A DNA stretch of 64,000 nucleotides, taken from positions 4,375,001 through 4,439,000 of the forward strand of contig NZ_CP076457.1 of the NCBI RefSeq assembly GCF_018866325.1, in the 5' to 3' direction. Every line of letters starts with the position of its first letter. Position 1 is the stretch's first letter. The stretch comes from Streptomyces sp. YPW6. GTDB lineage: Bacteria > Actinomycetota > Actinomycetes > Streptomycetales > Streptomycetaceae. This document shows, piece after piece, positions 7,503 through 16,886 of the stretch. The translations under genes were made by a program, and so were the position numbers. Below the pieces are notes generated by a model. That model ran no database searches. It was not told the origin of the DNA and saw only the letters and a list, made by a program, of their open reading frames with translations.

Positions 7503-8765
7503 ATGCGCGACATCAATCGAAGGGGCCTGCTCGGCGCGGGACTCGGGGCCGCAGCCGCGATCGGACTCGCCGCCTGTGGCACGTCGGGCTCCTCCGGTGA
7601 CGGAGGGTCCGGCCGGGGCGGCACGGGCACGGGCGGCTCCGGCACCGGAGGCAACGGCAGCGGCAACGGCGCGCCGAAGGACAAGGTCCGGCTGATCGGT
7701 GACGGTTCGACGGCCGACACCGGCAAGCAGCCGCATCAGCCCGAAGCCCCCGTCCCCCTCGAACCGGGTCAGAAGCCGCCGCAGTTCGTGATCTTTTCCT
7801 GGGACGGTGCGGGCGAGGTCGGCAACGGGCTCTTCCCGCGCTTTCTCGAACTCGCCAAGGAACACGACGCGGCGATGACGTTCTTCCTCTCCGGGCTCTA
7901 TCTGCTTCCCGAGGCGAAGAAGTCGCTCTACCGCCCGCCGAACAACCCGCGCGGCGCCTCCGACATCGGCTATCTCTCCGACGACCACGTCAAGGACACG
8001 CTGAAGTACGTCCGCCAGGCATGGCTGGACGGCCATGAGATCGGCACCCACTTCAACGGGCATTTCTGCGGCGGTTCCGGATCGGTGGAACGCTGGACCC
8101 CGGCCCAATGGCACAGTGAGATCAATCAGGCTGTGTCGTTCGTCACGGAATGGCGGACCAACACCGGCTGGAAGGACGAGGAGCCGCTTCCGTTCGACTA
8201 CCGCAAGGAACTGGTCGGCGGCCGCACCCCCTGCCTGCTCGGCCAGGACAACCTCCTGCCGACGGCGCGGAAGCTGGGCTGGCGCTACGACGCCAGCTCG
8301 CCCGGCGGCCGCCAGACCTGGCCCGTGAAACGCGGGGGCGTCTGGGATCTGCCGCTGCAGGCGATGCCGTTCCCCGGCCACTCCTTCGAGGTGCTCTCGA
8401 TGGACTACAACATCCTCGCCAATCAGTCGCACAATTCGACCAAGGGCATGCCCTCGCGCTATCCCGGCTGGCGCAAGCAGGCGACCGACGCCTATCTCGC
8501 CGGATTCCAGCGCGCCTACGAGTCGAATCGCGCGCCGTTCTACATCGGCAACCACTTCGAGGAGTGGAACGGCGGTATCTACATGGACGCCGTGGAAGAA
8601 GTGATCAAGAAGATCGCGGGCAAGGACGACGTACGTCTCGTCTCGTTCCGGCAGTACGTCGACTGGCTCGACGCCCAGGATCCCGCCGTGCTCGCCAAGC
8701 TCCGGACGCTGGAGGTCGGACAGGCGCCCGCGGGTGGCTGGAACTCCTTCTTTAAACAGGCTTGA
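7503..8765 (+). CDS. Tat-exported lipoprotein with polysaccharide-deacetylase-like domain
   Basis: 420 residues from ATG 7503 with a GGGGACGG tract upstream. The N-terminus has a twin-arginine motif (NRRGLLG) and a lipobox ending LAAC at Cys25, then about 45 residues of Gly/Ser/Thr-rich linker. The rest has a NodB-like layout: FSWDGAGE where the family has its Asp motif, TFFLSGLYLL, and HEIGTHFNGHFCGG providing the paired His ligands. Later VKRGGVWDLPLQAMPF and FYIGNHFEEWNGGIYMDAVEEV fit the family. It is expected to act on cell-wall or exopolysaccharide at the outer membrane face. It precedes the cytochrome c maturation genes on the same strand. Confidence 0.85.
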   Translation: MRDINRRGLLGAGLGAAAAIGLAACGTSGSSGDGGSGRGGTGTGGSGTGGNGSGNGAPKDKVRLIGDGSTADTGKQPHQPEAPVPLEPGQKPPQFVIFSWDGAGEVGNGLFPRFLELAKEHDAAMTFFLSGLYLLPEAKKSLYRPPNNPRGASDIGYLSDDHVKDTLKYVRQAWLDGHEIGTHFNGHFCGGSGSVERWTPAQWHSEINQAVSFVTEWRTNTGWKDEEPLPFDYRKELVGGRTPCLLGQDNLLPTARKLGWRYDASSPGGRQTWPVKRGGVWDLPLQAMPFPGHSFEVLSMDYNILANQSHNSTKGMPSRYPGWRKQATDAYLAGFQRAYESNRAPFYIGNHFEEWNGGIYMDAVEEVIKKIAGKDDVRLVSFRQYVDWLDAQDPAVLAKLRTLEVGQAPAGGWNSFFKQA

Positions 8766-8832
8766 CAAGGGGCTTTACGGGCACCGAGGGGGGCGCGCAG
8801 ATCGCCGGAAACTGCCATGCGAAACTTTTCAC

Positions 8833-9435
8833 ATGAGCTTTGGCCGCGCGTCCCGACGCCGCTTCACCCTGCTCGCCGCCACCGCCGTGGCCGGTGCCCT
8901 GACGCTGTCCGCGTGCGGCGGCGGCAACAAGGCCGGGGGTGGCGGCAACACCAACTTCATCACCGGCAGCGGGGGCATCTCCACCGTCGCGAAGGCGGAC
9001 CGGGTGGCCGCGCCGAAGCTCGACGGCACCAGCCTGGAGGGCAAGCCGCTCGACCTCGCCGACTACCGGGGCAAGGTCGTCGTGCTCAACGTCTGGGGCT
9101 CCTGGTGCGGCCCCTGCCGACTGGAGGCGAAGTACTTCGCGCAGGTCTCCGAGGAGACCAAGGACCAGGGCGTCCAGTTCGTCGGGATAAACACCCGGGA
9201 CCCCGAGCGGGACAAGGCGGTCAACTTCGAGAAGGACTACGGGGTGACGTACCCGAGCTTCTACGACCCGATCGGCAAGCTCATCCTCCGCTTCCCCAAG
9301 GGCACCCTGAACCCGCAGGCCATCCCCTCCACCGTGGTCATCGACCGGGACGGCAAGATCGCGGCCCGCACGCTCCAGGGGATCAACGGGGACGAACTGC
9401 GCGAGATGATCGACCCGATCATCGCGGAGAAGTGA
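8833..9435 (+). CDS. resA: TlpA/ResA-type thioredoxin lipoprotein
   Basis: 200 residues from ATG 8833. A signal peptide ends in a lipobox (LSAC, Cys28), followed by a Gly/Asn linker and a thioredoxin fold. The active site WCGPC has its cysteines at residues 92 and 95, within VVVLNVWGSWCGPC. Proteins of this family keep the haem-binding cysteines of apocytochrome c reduced outside the membrane. It is the first gene of the system II set; ccdA starts 4 bases after its stop. The role follows from domain and operon together. Confidence 0.92.
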   Translation: MSFGRASRRRFTLLAATAVAGALTLSACGGGNKAGGGGNTNFITGSGGISTVAKADRVAAPKLDGTSLEGKPLDLADYRGKVVVLNVWGSWCGPCRLEAKYFAQVSEETKDQGVQFVGINTRDPERDKAVNFEKDYGVTYPSFYDPIGKLILRFPKGTLNPQAIPSTVVIDRDGKIAARTLQGINGDELREMIDPIIAEK

Positions 9436-9439
9436 TCCG

Positions 9440-10222
9440 GTGATCCCCCTCGCCGCCCACCACGAGACCGTCACGCTCGCCGCGACGAACAGCACCGTGC
9501 TGTCCGGGGCGCTGCTGCTCGCCCTGCCGCTCGCCCTGCTGGCCGGCCTCATCTCCTTCTTCTCCCCGTGCGTCCTGCCGCTGGTCCCCGGCTACCTGAG
9601 CTACGTCACCGGAATCAGCGGCACCGACCTGGCCGACGCGCGCCGGGGCCGGGTGGTGGCCGGCGCCTCGCTGTTCGTCCTCGGCTTCACCGTGGTGTTC
9701 GCCTCCACCGGCGCGCTCTTCGGCTACTTCGGCCAGGAGCTCCAGATGCACGCCGAGGTGCTCAACAAGGTCCTCGGCGTCCTGATGATCCTCATGGGCG
9801 TCTTCTTCATGGGGCTCCTGCCGGGCGTGACCCAGCGCGAGTTCCGCTTCCACAAGCGGCCGGTGACCGGGCTGGCCGGCGCACCGCTGCTCGGCGCCCT
9901 CTTCGGGATCGGCTGGACGCCGTGCATCGGCCCCACCCTCTCCTCCGTGCTGGCGCTCTCCACCCAGAGCGCCACCGCCGGACGCGGCGCGCTGCTGACC
10001 GTGGCGTACTGTCTCGGACTCGGCGTCCCCTTCGTCCTGGCCGCGGTCGCCTTCCGCAAGGCGCTCGGCGCGTTCGGCTGGGTCAAGCGCCACTACGCAT
10101 GGGTGATGCGGATCGGCGGCGGCATGATGATCGTGACCGGAATCCTGCTGCTGACCGGTGCGTGGGCCACGCTCATGCAGCACATGCAGAGCTGGTCCAG
10201 CGGCTTCGTTGTAGGGATCTGA
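9440..10222 (+). CDS. ccdA: Cytochrome c biogenesis protein CcdA
   Basis: 260 residues from GTG 9440. Six to seven membrane helices are visible. The two conserved cysteines that relay electrons across the membrane lie in FFSPCVLPLVPGYLSYVTG and in GIGWTPCIGPTLSSVLALS, each followed by Pro as in the family. CcdA passes reducing power from cytosolic thioredoxin to the ResA-like protein encoded just upstream. It is separated from that gene by 4 bases and from resB by 4 bases. Confidence 0.95.
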   Translation: MIPLAAHHETVTLAATNSTVLSGALLLALPLALLAGLISFFSPCVLPLVPGYLSYVTGISGTDLADARRGRVVAGASLFVLGFTVVFASTGALFGYFGQELQMHAEVLNKVLGVLMILMGVFFMGLLPGVTQREFRFHKRPVTGLAGAPLLGALFGIGWTPCIGPTLSSVLALSTQSATAGRGALLTVAYCLGLGVPFVLAAVAFRKALGAFGWVKRHYAWVMRIGGGMMIVTGILLLTGAWATLMQHMQSWSSGFVVGI

Positions 10223-10226
10223 GTTC

Positions 10227-12023
10227 ATGAGCAACACGAACAGCACCGACGAGCGCGAGCGGGAGTCCGCCCACGGCACGGCCGCTGAACGGCTCTCCAC
10301 CGCCCCCCGCGAGGAGGCGCCGGAGAACGACGCCGGACCCGGCGGCGCACCCGCGATGAGCGTGATCGGCTGGGTGCGCTGGTTCTGGCGGCAGCTCACC
10401 TCGATGCGGGTGGCGCTGATCCTGCTCTTCCTGCTCTCCCTCGGGGCGATCCCGGGGTCGCTGATCCCGCAGACCAGCGTCGACGACATGAAGGTGGAGG
10501 CCTTCAAGGGGCGGCACCCCACGCTCACCCCGGTCTACGAGGCGCTCCAGCTCTTCGACGTCTACAGCTCGGTGTGGTTCTCCGCGATCTACATCCTGCT
10601 GTTCGTCTCGCTCATCGGCTGCATCGTGCCCCGCACCGGCCAGTTCGTCGGCCAGCTCCGCAGCCGCCCGCCGGGCGCGCCGAAGCGGCTGACCCGGCTG
10701 CCCGCGTACACCACCTGGCGCACGGAGGCCGAGCCCGAGGAGGTGCGCGCGGCGGCCCTCGCGGTCCTGCGCAAGCGGCGCTTCCGCAGCCACGAGGCGG
10801 GCGACGCGGTCGCCGCCGAGAAGGGCTATCTCCGCGAGGCCGGGAACCTGGTCTTCCACGTCGCCCTGATCGTCATGCTGATCGCCTTCGCCGCCGGGCA
10901 GCTCTTCAAGTCCGAGGGCGGCAAGCTGGTCGTCGAGGGCGACGGCTTCTCCAACACGCTCACCCAGTACGACGACTTCAGGTCGGGCTCGCTCTACGAC
11001 TCCGACTCGCTGGCCCCGTTCAGCTTCGTCCTCGACGAGTTCGTCGGTACGTACGAGAAGAGCGGCCCGCAGCGCGGCACCCCGCGCACCTTCGAGGCCC
11101 GGGTGACCTACACCGAGGGGGCCGAGGGCGCCGAGCGCAAGGACGTCATCAAGGTCAACGAACCGCTCGTCGTGGACGGCACCAAGGTCTATCTCATCGC
11201 CCACGGCTACGCGCCCGTCGTCACCGTCCGCGACGGCAGGGGCAAGGTCGTCTCGAAGTCCGCCGTCCCGCTGCTGCCGATCGACAACAACATCACCTCG
11301 TCCGGCGCGATCAAGGTGATGGACGGCTACAAGGACAAGAACGGCGACAAGACCCAGCTGGGCTTCAAGGCGTTCTTCGTGCCGACCTTCGCCGGCCAGG
11401 GCAAGGGCCAGATGTTCTCGCAGTTCCCCGCGCTGGACTTCCCCGTGCTGGCACTCAGCGCCTACCAGGGCTCCCTCGGTGTCGACTCCGGGCTCGCGCA
11501 GAACGTCTACCAGCTCGACACGTCCAAGATGAAGGAGTTCAAGGACGAGGACGGCGAACTCCTCAAGAAGCTGCTGATGCCCGGCGAGAAGCTCGACCTG
11601 CCCGACGGCGGCGGATCGATCACCTTCGACGGCGTCGAGGAGTGGGCCAGCTTCCAGATCTCCCAGCAGCCGGGCAACGGCTGGGCGCTGGGCGGATCGG
11701 TCGCCGCCATCGCCGGACTCGCCGGATCGCTGTTCATCCAGCGCCGCCGGGTGTGGGTGCGGGCGGTCCGGGGCGCCGACGGCGTCACGGTCGTGGAGAT
11801 GGCGGGCCTGGGCCGCAGCGAGTCCGCGAAGCTCCCCGAGGAACTGGGCGACCTGGCGGCCGCCCTCGTCACGACGGCGCCCGTCGCCCCCGCCGCCCCG
11901 GAAGCGGACGCGGCTCACGAAGCGGACACGCCGGACGGGTCCGGCGCGACCGACGCCACCAACGAGGCCGGGAGCCGGCCCGTACCACCTGCCGAAGCAC
12001 CTGCCGAAGGGGCTGAGAAGTGA
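10227..12023 (+). CDS. resB: Cytochrome c biogenesis protein ResB
   Basis: 598 residues from ATG 10227. After about 45 disordered residues comes the ResB fold: a first membrane helix (RVALILLFLLSLGAIPGSLIPQ), a second (SVWFSAIYILLFVSLIGCIVP), a third around residue 215, a large extracytoplasmic domain, and a final helix near residue 485, then an Ala/Glu-rich cytoplasmic tail. With CcsA it forms the system II synthetase that exports haem and ligates it to apocytochrome c. The stop overlaps the ccsA GTG by 4 bases. Confidence 0.94.
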   Translation: MSNTNSTDERERESAHGTAAERLSTAPREEAPENDAGPGGAPAMSVIGWVRWFWRQLTSMRVALILLFLLSLGAIPGSLIPQTSVDDMKVEAFKGRHPTLTPVYEALQLFDVYSSVWFSAIYILLFVSLIGCIVPRTGQFVGQLRSRPPGAPKRLTRLPAYTTWRTEAEPEEVRAAALAVLRKRRFRSHEAGDAVAAEKGYLREAGNLVFHVALIVMLIAFAAGQLFKSEGGKLVVEGDGFSNTLTQYDDFRSGSLYDSDSLAPFSFVLDEFVGTYEKSGPQRGTPRTFEARVTYTEGAEGAERKDVIKVNEPLVVDGTKVYLIAHGYAPVVTVRDGRGKVVSKSAVPLLPIDNNITSSGAIKVMDGYKDKNGDKTQLGFKAFFVPTFAGQGKGQMFSQFPALDFPVLALSAYQGSLGVDSGLAQNVYQLDTSKMKEFKDEDGELLKKLLMPGEKLDLPDGGGSITFDGVEEWASFQISQQPGNGWALGGSVAAIAGLAGSLFIQRRRVWVRAVRGADGVTVVEMAGLGRSESAKLPEELGDLAAALVTTAPVAPAAPEADAAHEADTPDGSGATDATNEAGSRPVPPAEAPAEGAEK

Positions 12024-13099
12024 ATCTCGCCGCCGCAACCAACGAGAGCCTGGCCGAAGCCAGCAACGTGCTCATCTACTCGTCGATGGCCGTCTACACC
12101 CTGGCTTTCTTCGCGCACATCGCGGAGTGGGTCTTCGGCAGCCGCAGCAAGGTCGGCCGCACGGCCGCCGCGCTGTCCGCCTCCCCGGCCGCGGCCTCCG
12201 CCGCCCCCGCGGTGAAGGCGCAGGCCGGTGGCACGGCCGTGCTGGAGCGGCCCGAGGTCATCACCCGCTCCGCCGCCGGCATGCGGGACGTGCCCGACGG
12301 GCCGGGTGCCGCGGGCGGCACGTTCAAGGGCGACCTGTACGGCCGGATCGCGGTCTCGCTGACCGTGGTGGCCTTCGTCGTCGAGGCGGGCGGGGTCATC
12401 ACCCGCGCCCTGTCCGTGCAGCGGGCCCCCTGGTCCAACATGTACGAGTTCTCCATCACCTTCTCCACGGTGGCGGTCGGCTCCTACCTGGTGCTGCTCG
12501 CGCTGAAGAAGAACGTCCGCTGGATCGGCCTTCCGCTGGTCACCACCGTTCTGCTGGACCTCGGCATCGCCGTCACCACGCTCTACACCGACAGCGACCA
12601 GCTGGTGCCGGCCCTCGACTCGTACTGGCTGTGGATCCACGTCTCGACCGCGATCCTCTGCGGCGCCGTGTTCTACCTCGGCGCGGTCGGCTCGATCCTC
12701 TACCTCTTCCGCGACAGCTACGAGAACAAGCTCGCCTCCGGCGGCACGCCCGGGAAGTTCGCGTCCTCGGTGATGGAGCGGTTGCCCTCGGCGGCCTCGC
12801 TGGACAAGTTCGCGTACCGGATCAACGCGGCCGTCTTCCCGCTGTGGACGTTCACGATCATCGCCGGGGCGATCTGGGCGGGCGACGCCTGGGGCCGGTA
12901 CTGGGGCTGGGACCCCAAGGAAGTCTGGTCCTTCATCACCTGGGTCGCCTACGCCGCCTACCTGCACGCCCGCGCCACCGCCGGCTGGAAGGGCCGCAAG
13001 GCCGCCTACCTGGCGCTCGTCGCCTTCGCCTGCTGGCTGTTCAACTACTACGGCGTGAACATCTTCGTCTCCGGCCTGCACTCCTACGCCGGGGTCTGA
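12020..13099 (+). CDS. ccsB: Cytochrome c biogenesis protein CcsA/CcsB (ResC)
   Basis: 359 residues from GTG 12020, overlapping resB. It is a polytopic membrane protein with the tryptophan-rich haem-handling motif WGRYWGWDPKEVWSFITW in the last third and conserved His residues in external loops (LWIHVST, LHARATAGWKG). A 60-residue Ala-rich loop follows the first helix. It partners ResB in covalent haem attachment. The operon ends in the hairpin at 13120-13154. Confidence 0.94.
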   Translation: MNLAAATNESLAEASNVLIYSSMAVYTLAFFAHIAEWVFGSRSKVGRTAAALSASPAAASAAPAVKAQAGGTAVLERPEVITRSAAGMRDVPDGPGAAGGTFKGDLYGRIAVSLTVVAFVVEAGGVITRALSVQRAPWSNMYEFSITFSTVAVGSYLVLLALKKNVRWIGLPLVTTVLLDLGIAVTTLYTDSDQLVPALDSYWLWIHVSTAILCGAVFYLGAVGSILYLFRDSYENKLASGGTPGKFASSVMERLPSAASLDKFAYRINAAVFPLWTFTIIAGAIWAGDAWGRYWGWDPKEVWSFITWVAYAAYLHARATAGWKGRKAAYLALVAFACWLFNYYGVNIFVSGLHSYAGV

Positions 13100-13119
13100 G
13101 CGACCCGCGCACGACGCGA

Positions 13120-13154
13120 AAGGCTCCCCGGACACCATCTGTCCGGGGAGCCTT
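13120..13154 (+). terminator. Hairpin terminator after ccsA
   Basis: A perfect 15-bp inverted repeat, 13120-13134 and 13140-13154, with loop CCATC lies 20 bases past the ccsA stop. It lies between convergent genes and could serve both. Confidence 0.85.
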
Positions 13155-13176
13155 CCGCGTCCGTGGCGGTGCGCCG

Positions 13177-13551
13177 TCAGGACGCCGGTGGGGTCCTGTC
13201 GTCCGGGCTCGTGCCGCCGTCGCGACGGCCCGGCTCCTCCTCGGCCTCGGATTCCGGGGCAGGCTTCCGGTCCTCCTTGAGGGACTTGAGGAAGTCCGGG
13301 TTGTCGTCCGGGGCCACCCACTGCTGCCGCCTGCCGCGCTGCCACGAGGAGGGCCCGGCTCCCCCGGCCCGGCCGCGCCGGTTCTTGCCGGCGACGAGCC
13401 AGACGACCGGGCCGACGATCCAGAACAGCAGGATGATGAAGACCCAGGCGATCTTCGGCAGATGCTTGGTGTCCTCCTCCGTGGTGTTCAGGCAGTCGAT
13501 GAACGCGTAGATCGTCAGAGCCAGCGGGACGATGAACATCAGGGCTCTCAT
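13177..13551 (-). CDS. PLD nuclease N-terminal domain membrane protein
   Basis: 124 residues from ATG 13551. The first 65 residues contain two hydrophobic helices and the PLDc_N pattern (YAFIDCLNTTEE, then IAWVFIILLFWIVGPVVWLVAGK) found in short actinobacterial membrane proteins. The tail is charged and disordered (RRRQQWVAPDDNPDFLKSL). No nuclease catalytic motif is present, so the family name describes similarity and not activity. It is divergent from the UbiD gene, with 142 bases between starts. Confidence 0.8.
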   Translation of the reverse strand: MRALMFIVPLALTIYAFIDCLNTTEEDTKHLPKIAWVFIILLFWIVGPVVWLVAGKNRRGRAGGAGPSSWQRGRRQQWVAPDDNPDFLKSLKEDRKPAPESEAEEEPGRRDGGTSPDDRTPPAS

Positions 13552-13693
13552 GGTGCGTCCCCCAGGAAGTGGCGGCGGGCGGGACGATTGCCCCGTATCG
13601 CCGCCAGGGTACCGGCTCGTCGGCGCGGATCCGGGGCGCGGTACGGGGGAGCCCCGGCGGGCCCGCGGGGGCGGGGATGACAAACTGGACCGC

Positions 13694-15151
13694 ATGGCTT
13701 ACGACGATCTTCGCTCCCTGCTCCGGGCTTTCGAGCGCGATGGTGATCTCAAGCGCGTCAAGGTCGAGGTCGACCCCCACCTGGAGGTCGGCGAGATCGT
13801 CGACCGGGTCAACAAGGCGGGCGGCCCGGCCCTGCTGTTCGAGAACGTCAAGGGGTCCTCGATGCCCCTGGCCATGAACGTCTTCGGCACCGACCGGCGC
13901 CTGCTCAAGGCCCTCGGGCTGACGTCGTACAGCGACATCAGCGACAAGATCGGCGGTCTCCTCAAGCCGGAGCTGCCGCAGGGCTTCGTCGGCGTACGTG
14001 AGGCCTTCGGGAAGCTCGGCTCGATGGTGCACGTGCCGCCGAAGAAGGTGAAGTCCGGCGACGCGCCCGTCCAGGAGACCGTCCTGACCGGCGACGACGT
14101 CGACCTGGACCAGCTGCCCGCGCTGTTCACCTGGCCCGAGGACGGCGGCTCGTTCTTCAACCTCGGCCTCACCCACACCAAGCACCCCGAGACCGGCGTC
14201 CGGAACCTGGGCCTCTACCGGCTCCAGCGCCACGACAAGCGCACCATCGGGATGCACTGGCAGATCCACAAGGACAGCGCCAACCACTACCAGGTCGCGG
14301 CGAGGCGCGGTGAGCGGCTGCCCGTCGCCATCGCCTTCGGCTGCCCGCCGGCCGTCACGTACGCCTCCACCGCGCCGCTGCCCGGGGACATCGACGAGTA
14401 CCTCTTCGCCGGGTTCGTCCAGGGCAAGCGGATCGAGATGGTCGACTGCAAGACCGTGCCGCTCCAGGTCCCCGCGCAGGCGGAGGTCGTCATCGAGGGC
14501 TGGCTGGAGCCGGGCGAGATGCTGCCGGAGGGCCCCTTCGGGGACCACACCGGCTTCTACACCCCGCAGGAACCGTTCCCCGCGCTGACCATCGACTGCG
14601 TCACCATGCGCAAGCGGCCGCTGCTCCAGTCCATCGTGGTGGGCCGGCCGCCGACCGAGGACGGGCCGCTGGGCCGGGCCACGGAGCGGTTCTTCCTGCC
14701 GCTGCTGAAGATCATCGTGCCGGACATCGTGGACTACCACCTCCCCGAGGCGGGCGGCTTCCACAACTGCGCGATCGTCTCGATCGACAAGAAGTACCCG
14801 AAGCACGCCCAGAAGGTGATGAGCGCGATCTGGGGTGCGCACATGATGTCGCTGACCAAGCTGATCGTGGTCGTCGACGCCGACTGCGACGTCCACGATC
14901 TGCACGAGGTGGCCTGGCGGGCGCTCGGCAACACCGACTACGCCCGCGACCTCACGGTCGCCGAAGGACCGGTCGACCACCTCGACCACGCCTCCTACCA
15001 GCAGTTCTGGGGCGGCAAGGCGGGCATCGACGCGACGAAGAAGCTGCCCACCGAGGGCTACACGCGGGACGGCGGCTGGCCGGAGATGGTCGTCTCCGAC
15101 CCCGAGACGGCGGCGAAGGTCGACCGCCGCTGGAAGGAATACGGGCTGTGA
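13694..15151 (+). CDS. UbiD-family decarboxylase of menaquinone biosynthesis
   Basis: 485 residues from ATG 13694. The sequence is a full-length UbiD (3-octaprenyl-4-hydroxybenzoate carboxy-lyase type): MAYDDLRSLLRAFERDGDLKRV, NRxxHWQIHKDSANHY-like segment, GGSFFNLGLTHT, GPFGDHTGFYT, and the Glu/Arg/Glu active-site regions expected for a prenyl-FMN decarboxylase. The matching UbiX-type prenyl-FMN synthase is encoded at 16887 and a UbiA prenyltransferase overlaps it. This set matches the Streptomyces futalosine-pathway genes usually called mqnL, mqnP and mqnM, so it probably decarboxylates the 1,4-dihydroxy-6-naphthoate intermediate. The pathway step is inferred from the neighbourhood. Confidence 0.92.
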   Translation: MAYDDLRSLLRAFERDGDLKRVKVEVDPHLEVGEIVDRVNKAGGPALLFENVKGSSMPLAMNVFGTDRRLLKALGLTSYSDISDKIGGLLKPELPQGFVGVREAFGKLGSMVHVPPKKVKSGDAPVQETVLTGDDVDLDQLPALFTWPEDGGSFFNLGLTHTKHPETGVRNLGLYRLQRHDKRTIGMHWQIHKDSANHYQVAARRGERLPVAIAFGCPPAVTYASTAPLPGDIDEYLFAGFVQGKRIEMVDCKTVPLQVPAQAEVVIEGWLEPGEMLPEGPFGDHTGFYTPQEPFPALTIDCVTMRKRPLLQSIVVGRPPTEDGPLGRATERFFLPLLKIIVPDIVDYHLPEAGGFHNCAIVSIDKKYPKHAQKVMSAIWGAHMMSLTKLIVVVDADCDVHDLHEVAWRALGNTDYARDLTVAEGPVDHLDHASYQQFWGGKAGIDATKKLPTEGYTRDGGWPEMVVSDPETAAKVDRRWKEYGL

Positions 15152-16068
15152 GCAGTGCGGCAGAGGCGGCGTCCGTCCAGGGCCCCGCGCCCTCCAGCGG
15201 CAAGGTGAAGGCCTTCCTGCGGCTCGTGATGATCGAGCACTCGGTCTTCGCGCTGCCCTTCGCCTACATCGCCGCGCTGACCGCGATGTTCCAGCTGGAC
15301 GGAACGATCCACTGGGGTGTCCTGCTGCTGGTCACGCTGGCGATGGTGGGGCTGCGGACGTTCGCGATGGCCGCCAACCGGATCATCGACCGGGAGATCG
15401 ACGCCCGGAACCCGCGCACCGCGGGCCGCGAGCTGGTGACCGGCGCGGTGTCGGTGAGGTCCGCGTGGACCGGCGCGATCGTCGCGCTGGCGGTCTTCCT
15501 GGGCGCCGCCGCTCTGCTCAACCCGCTCTGCCTGGTGCTCGCGCCGGTGGCCGTCGTCCCGATGGTGGTCTACCCGTACGGCAAGCGGTTCACGAACTTC
15601 CCGCACGCCATCCTGGGGCTCGCGCAGGCCATCGGACCGGTCGGCGCCTGGCTCGCGGTGACCGGCAGCTGGTCGTGGGACGCGGTGATCCTCGGGCTCG
15701 CGGTGGGGATCTGGATCGGCGGCTTCGACCTGATCTTCGCCTGCCAGGACGTGTCCGCCGACCGGGCGCACGGGGTGCTCTCCTTCCCGGCCCGCTTCGG
15801 GATCCCGGCCGCGCTGTGGGGCGCGCGGGTCTGCCACGCGGTCACGACCGGGCTGCTGGTGTGGTTCGGCCTGGCCACGGACGCCGAGCTCTTCTACTGG
15901 ATCGGCATGGTGATCGTCGCCGTGGCGTTCGTCTACGAGCACCGGGTCGTGCGGCCGCACGACCTGTCCCGGCTGAACCGGGCGTTCTTCTCGGTGAACG
16001 GCTTCATCGGCATCGCGCTGTTCGCCTGCGCGCTGCTGGACCTGCTGGTGCGGGGCCTGACCCCCTGA
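15148..16068 (+). CDS. mqnP: UbiA-family prenyltransferase, menaquinone biosynthesis (MqnP)
   Basis: 306 residues from GTG 15148, overlapping the UbiD gene by 4 bases. It is an integral membrane protein with eight or nine helices. The first Asp-rich motif is NRIIDREIDARNPRT and the second is DLIFACQDVSADRAHGV, both of which bind Mg-prenyl diphosphate. It should attach the polyprenyl chain to the naphthoate precursor of menaquinone in the membrane. A 48-bp tandem repeat follows the stop. Confidence 0.92.
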   Translation: MSSAAEAASVQGPAPSSGKVKAFLRLVMIEHSVFALPFAYIAALTAMFQLDGTIHWGVLLLVTLAMVGLRTFAMAANRIIDREIDARNPRTAGRELVTGAVSVRSAWTGAIVALAVFLGAAALLNPLCLVLAPVAVVPMVVYPYGKRFTNFPHAILGLAQAIGPVGAWLAVTGSWSWDAVILGLAVGIWIGGFDLIFACQDVSADRAHGVLSFPARFGIPAALWGARVCHAVTTGLLVWFGLATDAELFYWIGMVIVAVAFVYEHRVVRPHDLSRLNRAFFSVNGFIGIALFACALLDLLVRGLTP

Positions 16069-16070
16069 CC

Positions 16071-16118
16071 CCCTGACGCCCTGGCCTCCTGACGCCCTGG
16101 CCCCCTGACGCCCCGAGG
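16071..16118. repeat. 16-bp tandem repeat, three units
   Basis: Three units at 16071-16086, 16087-16102 and 16103-16118, of the form YCCTGACGCCCTGGCC with small changes in the last. It fills the short gap between the convergent UbiA and rhomboid genes. Confidence 0.75.
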
Positions 16119-16132
16119 ACCGGCGGGTCGGC

Positions 16133-16765
16133 TCAGACCGTGACCAGGTTGTCCGGGCCCCGGCGCGTGGGCGGGCGGCGGAAGAGGAACGCCGCCGCCA
16201 CCCCGCCGATCAGCCCGAACAGATGCCCCTGCCAGCTGACGCCCGACTGCGTCGGCAGGACGCCCCACAGCAGCGAGCCGTAGACCACGGCGACGCCGAT
16301 GCCTATGAGGATGTCCCAGGGGCGGCGGTCCACGAAGCCGCGGACCAGCAGATAGCCCAGCAGCCCGAAGACCACGCCGGACGCGCCGAGAGTGATCGTG
16401 TTCTGCGGGGCGGTCAGCCAGACGCCGAGGCCGCTGGCCACGATGATCGTGCACACGACGGCGGCGAACCGGCGGAGCCCCGCGAGGGCGGCTATGAAGC
16501 CGAGGACCAGCAGCGGGACGCTGTTGGAGGCCACATGCTCCCAGCCGCTGTGCAGGAACGCGGCGGGCACCACGTCGCGCAGCTCGGACAGCTCGCGCGG
16601 GCTGATGCCGTACGTGTCCAGCGCGTGGCCCGTGGCCACGTCGATCCCTTCGAGGGCCCACAGCAGGGCCACCCAGCCCGCCATCAGGAGCCCGGCGGTC
16701 AGGGCACGCGCGCTGCCGGTGGTGCCGCGGTCCGCGGTGCGGTCGGTGGTCCAGAAATCGCCCAT
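16133..16765 (-). CDS. Rhomboid family intramembrane serine protease
   Basis: 210 residues from ATG 16765. Six membrane helices are visible. The catalytic Ser is in GASGVVFGLLGYLLVRG (GxSG), the catalytic His in SWQGHLFGLIGG, and the conserved HxxxN pattern in WEHVASNSVPLLVLG, so the active-site set is complete. It would cleave membrane proteins within or next to the bilayer. It is convergent with the UbiA gene and divergent from the UbiX gene. Its substrate is unknown. Confidence 0.92.
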   Translation of the reverse strand: MGDFWTTDRTADRGTTGSARALTAGLLMAGWVALLWALEGIDVATGHALDTYGISPRELSELRDVVPAAFLHSGWEHVASNSVPLLVLGFIAALAGLRRFAAVVCTIIVASGLGVWLTAPQNTITLGASGVVFGLLGYLLVRGFVDRRPWDILIGIGVAVVYGSLLWGVLPTQSGVSWQGHLFGLIGGVAAAFLFRRPPTRRGPDNLVTV

Positions 16766-16886
16766 GGTCTGCCCCTGCCCCCGGGTTGCCCGTCATCCGG
16801 AGAACGTCTGCGGCGCCCGCCCGGTTCCGGGTGCCGCGCGCGGAGGGCCGCCGGATAGGCTCGCGGATGTGGAATCCAGGACTTCA

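Noticed and set aside
11915..14989. Very long minus-strand open frame (about 1,000 codons) over ResB, CcsA and UbiD
   Set aside because: A shadow of high-GC coding on the plus strand. Its translation is Arg/Gly/Val/Asp-rich with no domain, and the plus-strand proteins are clear.
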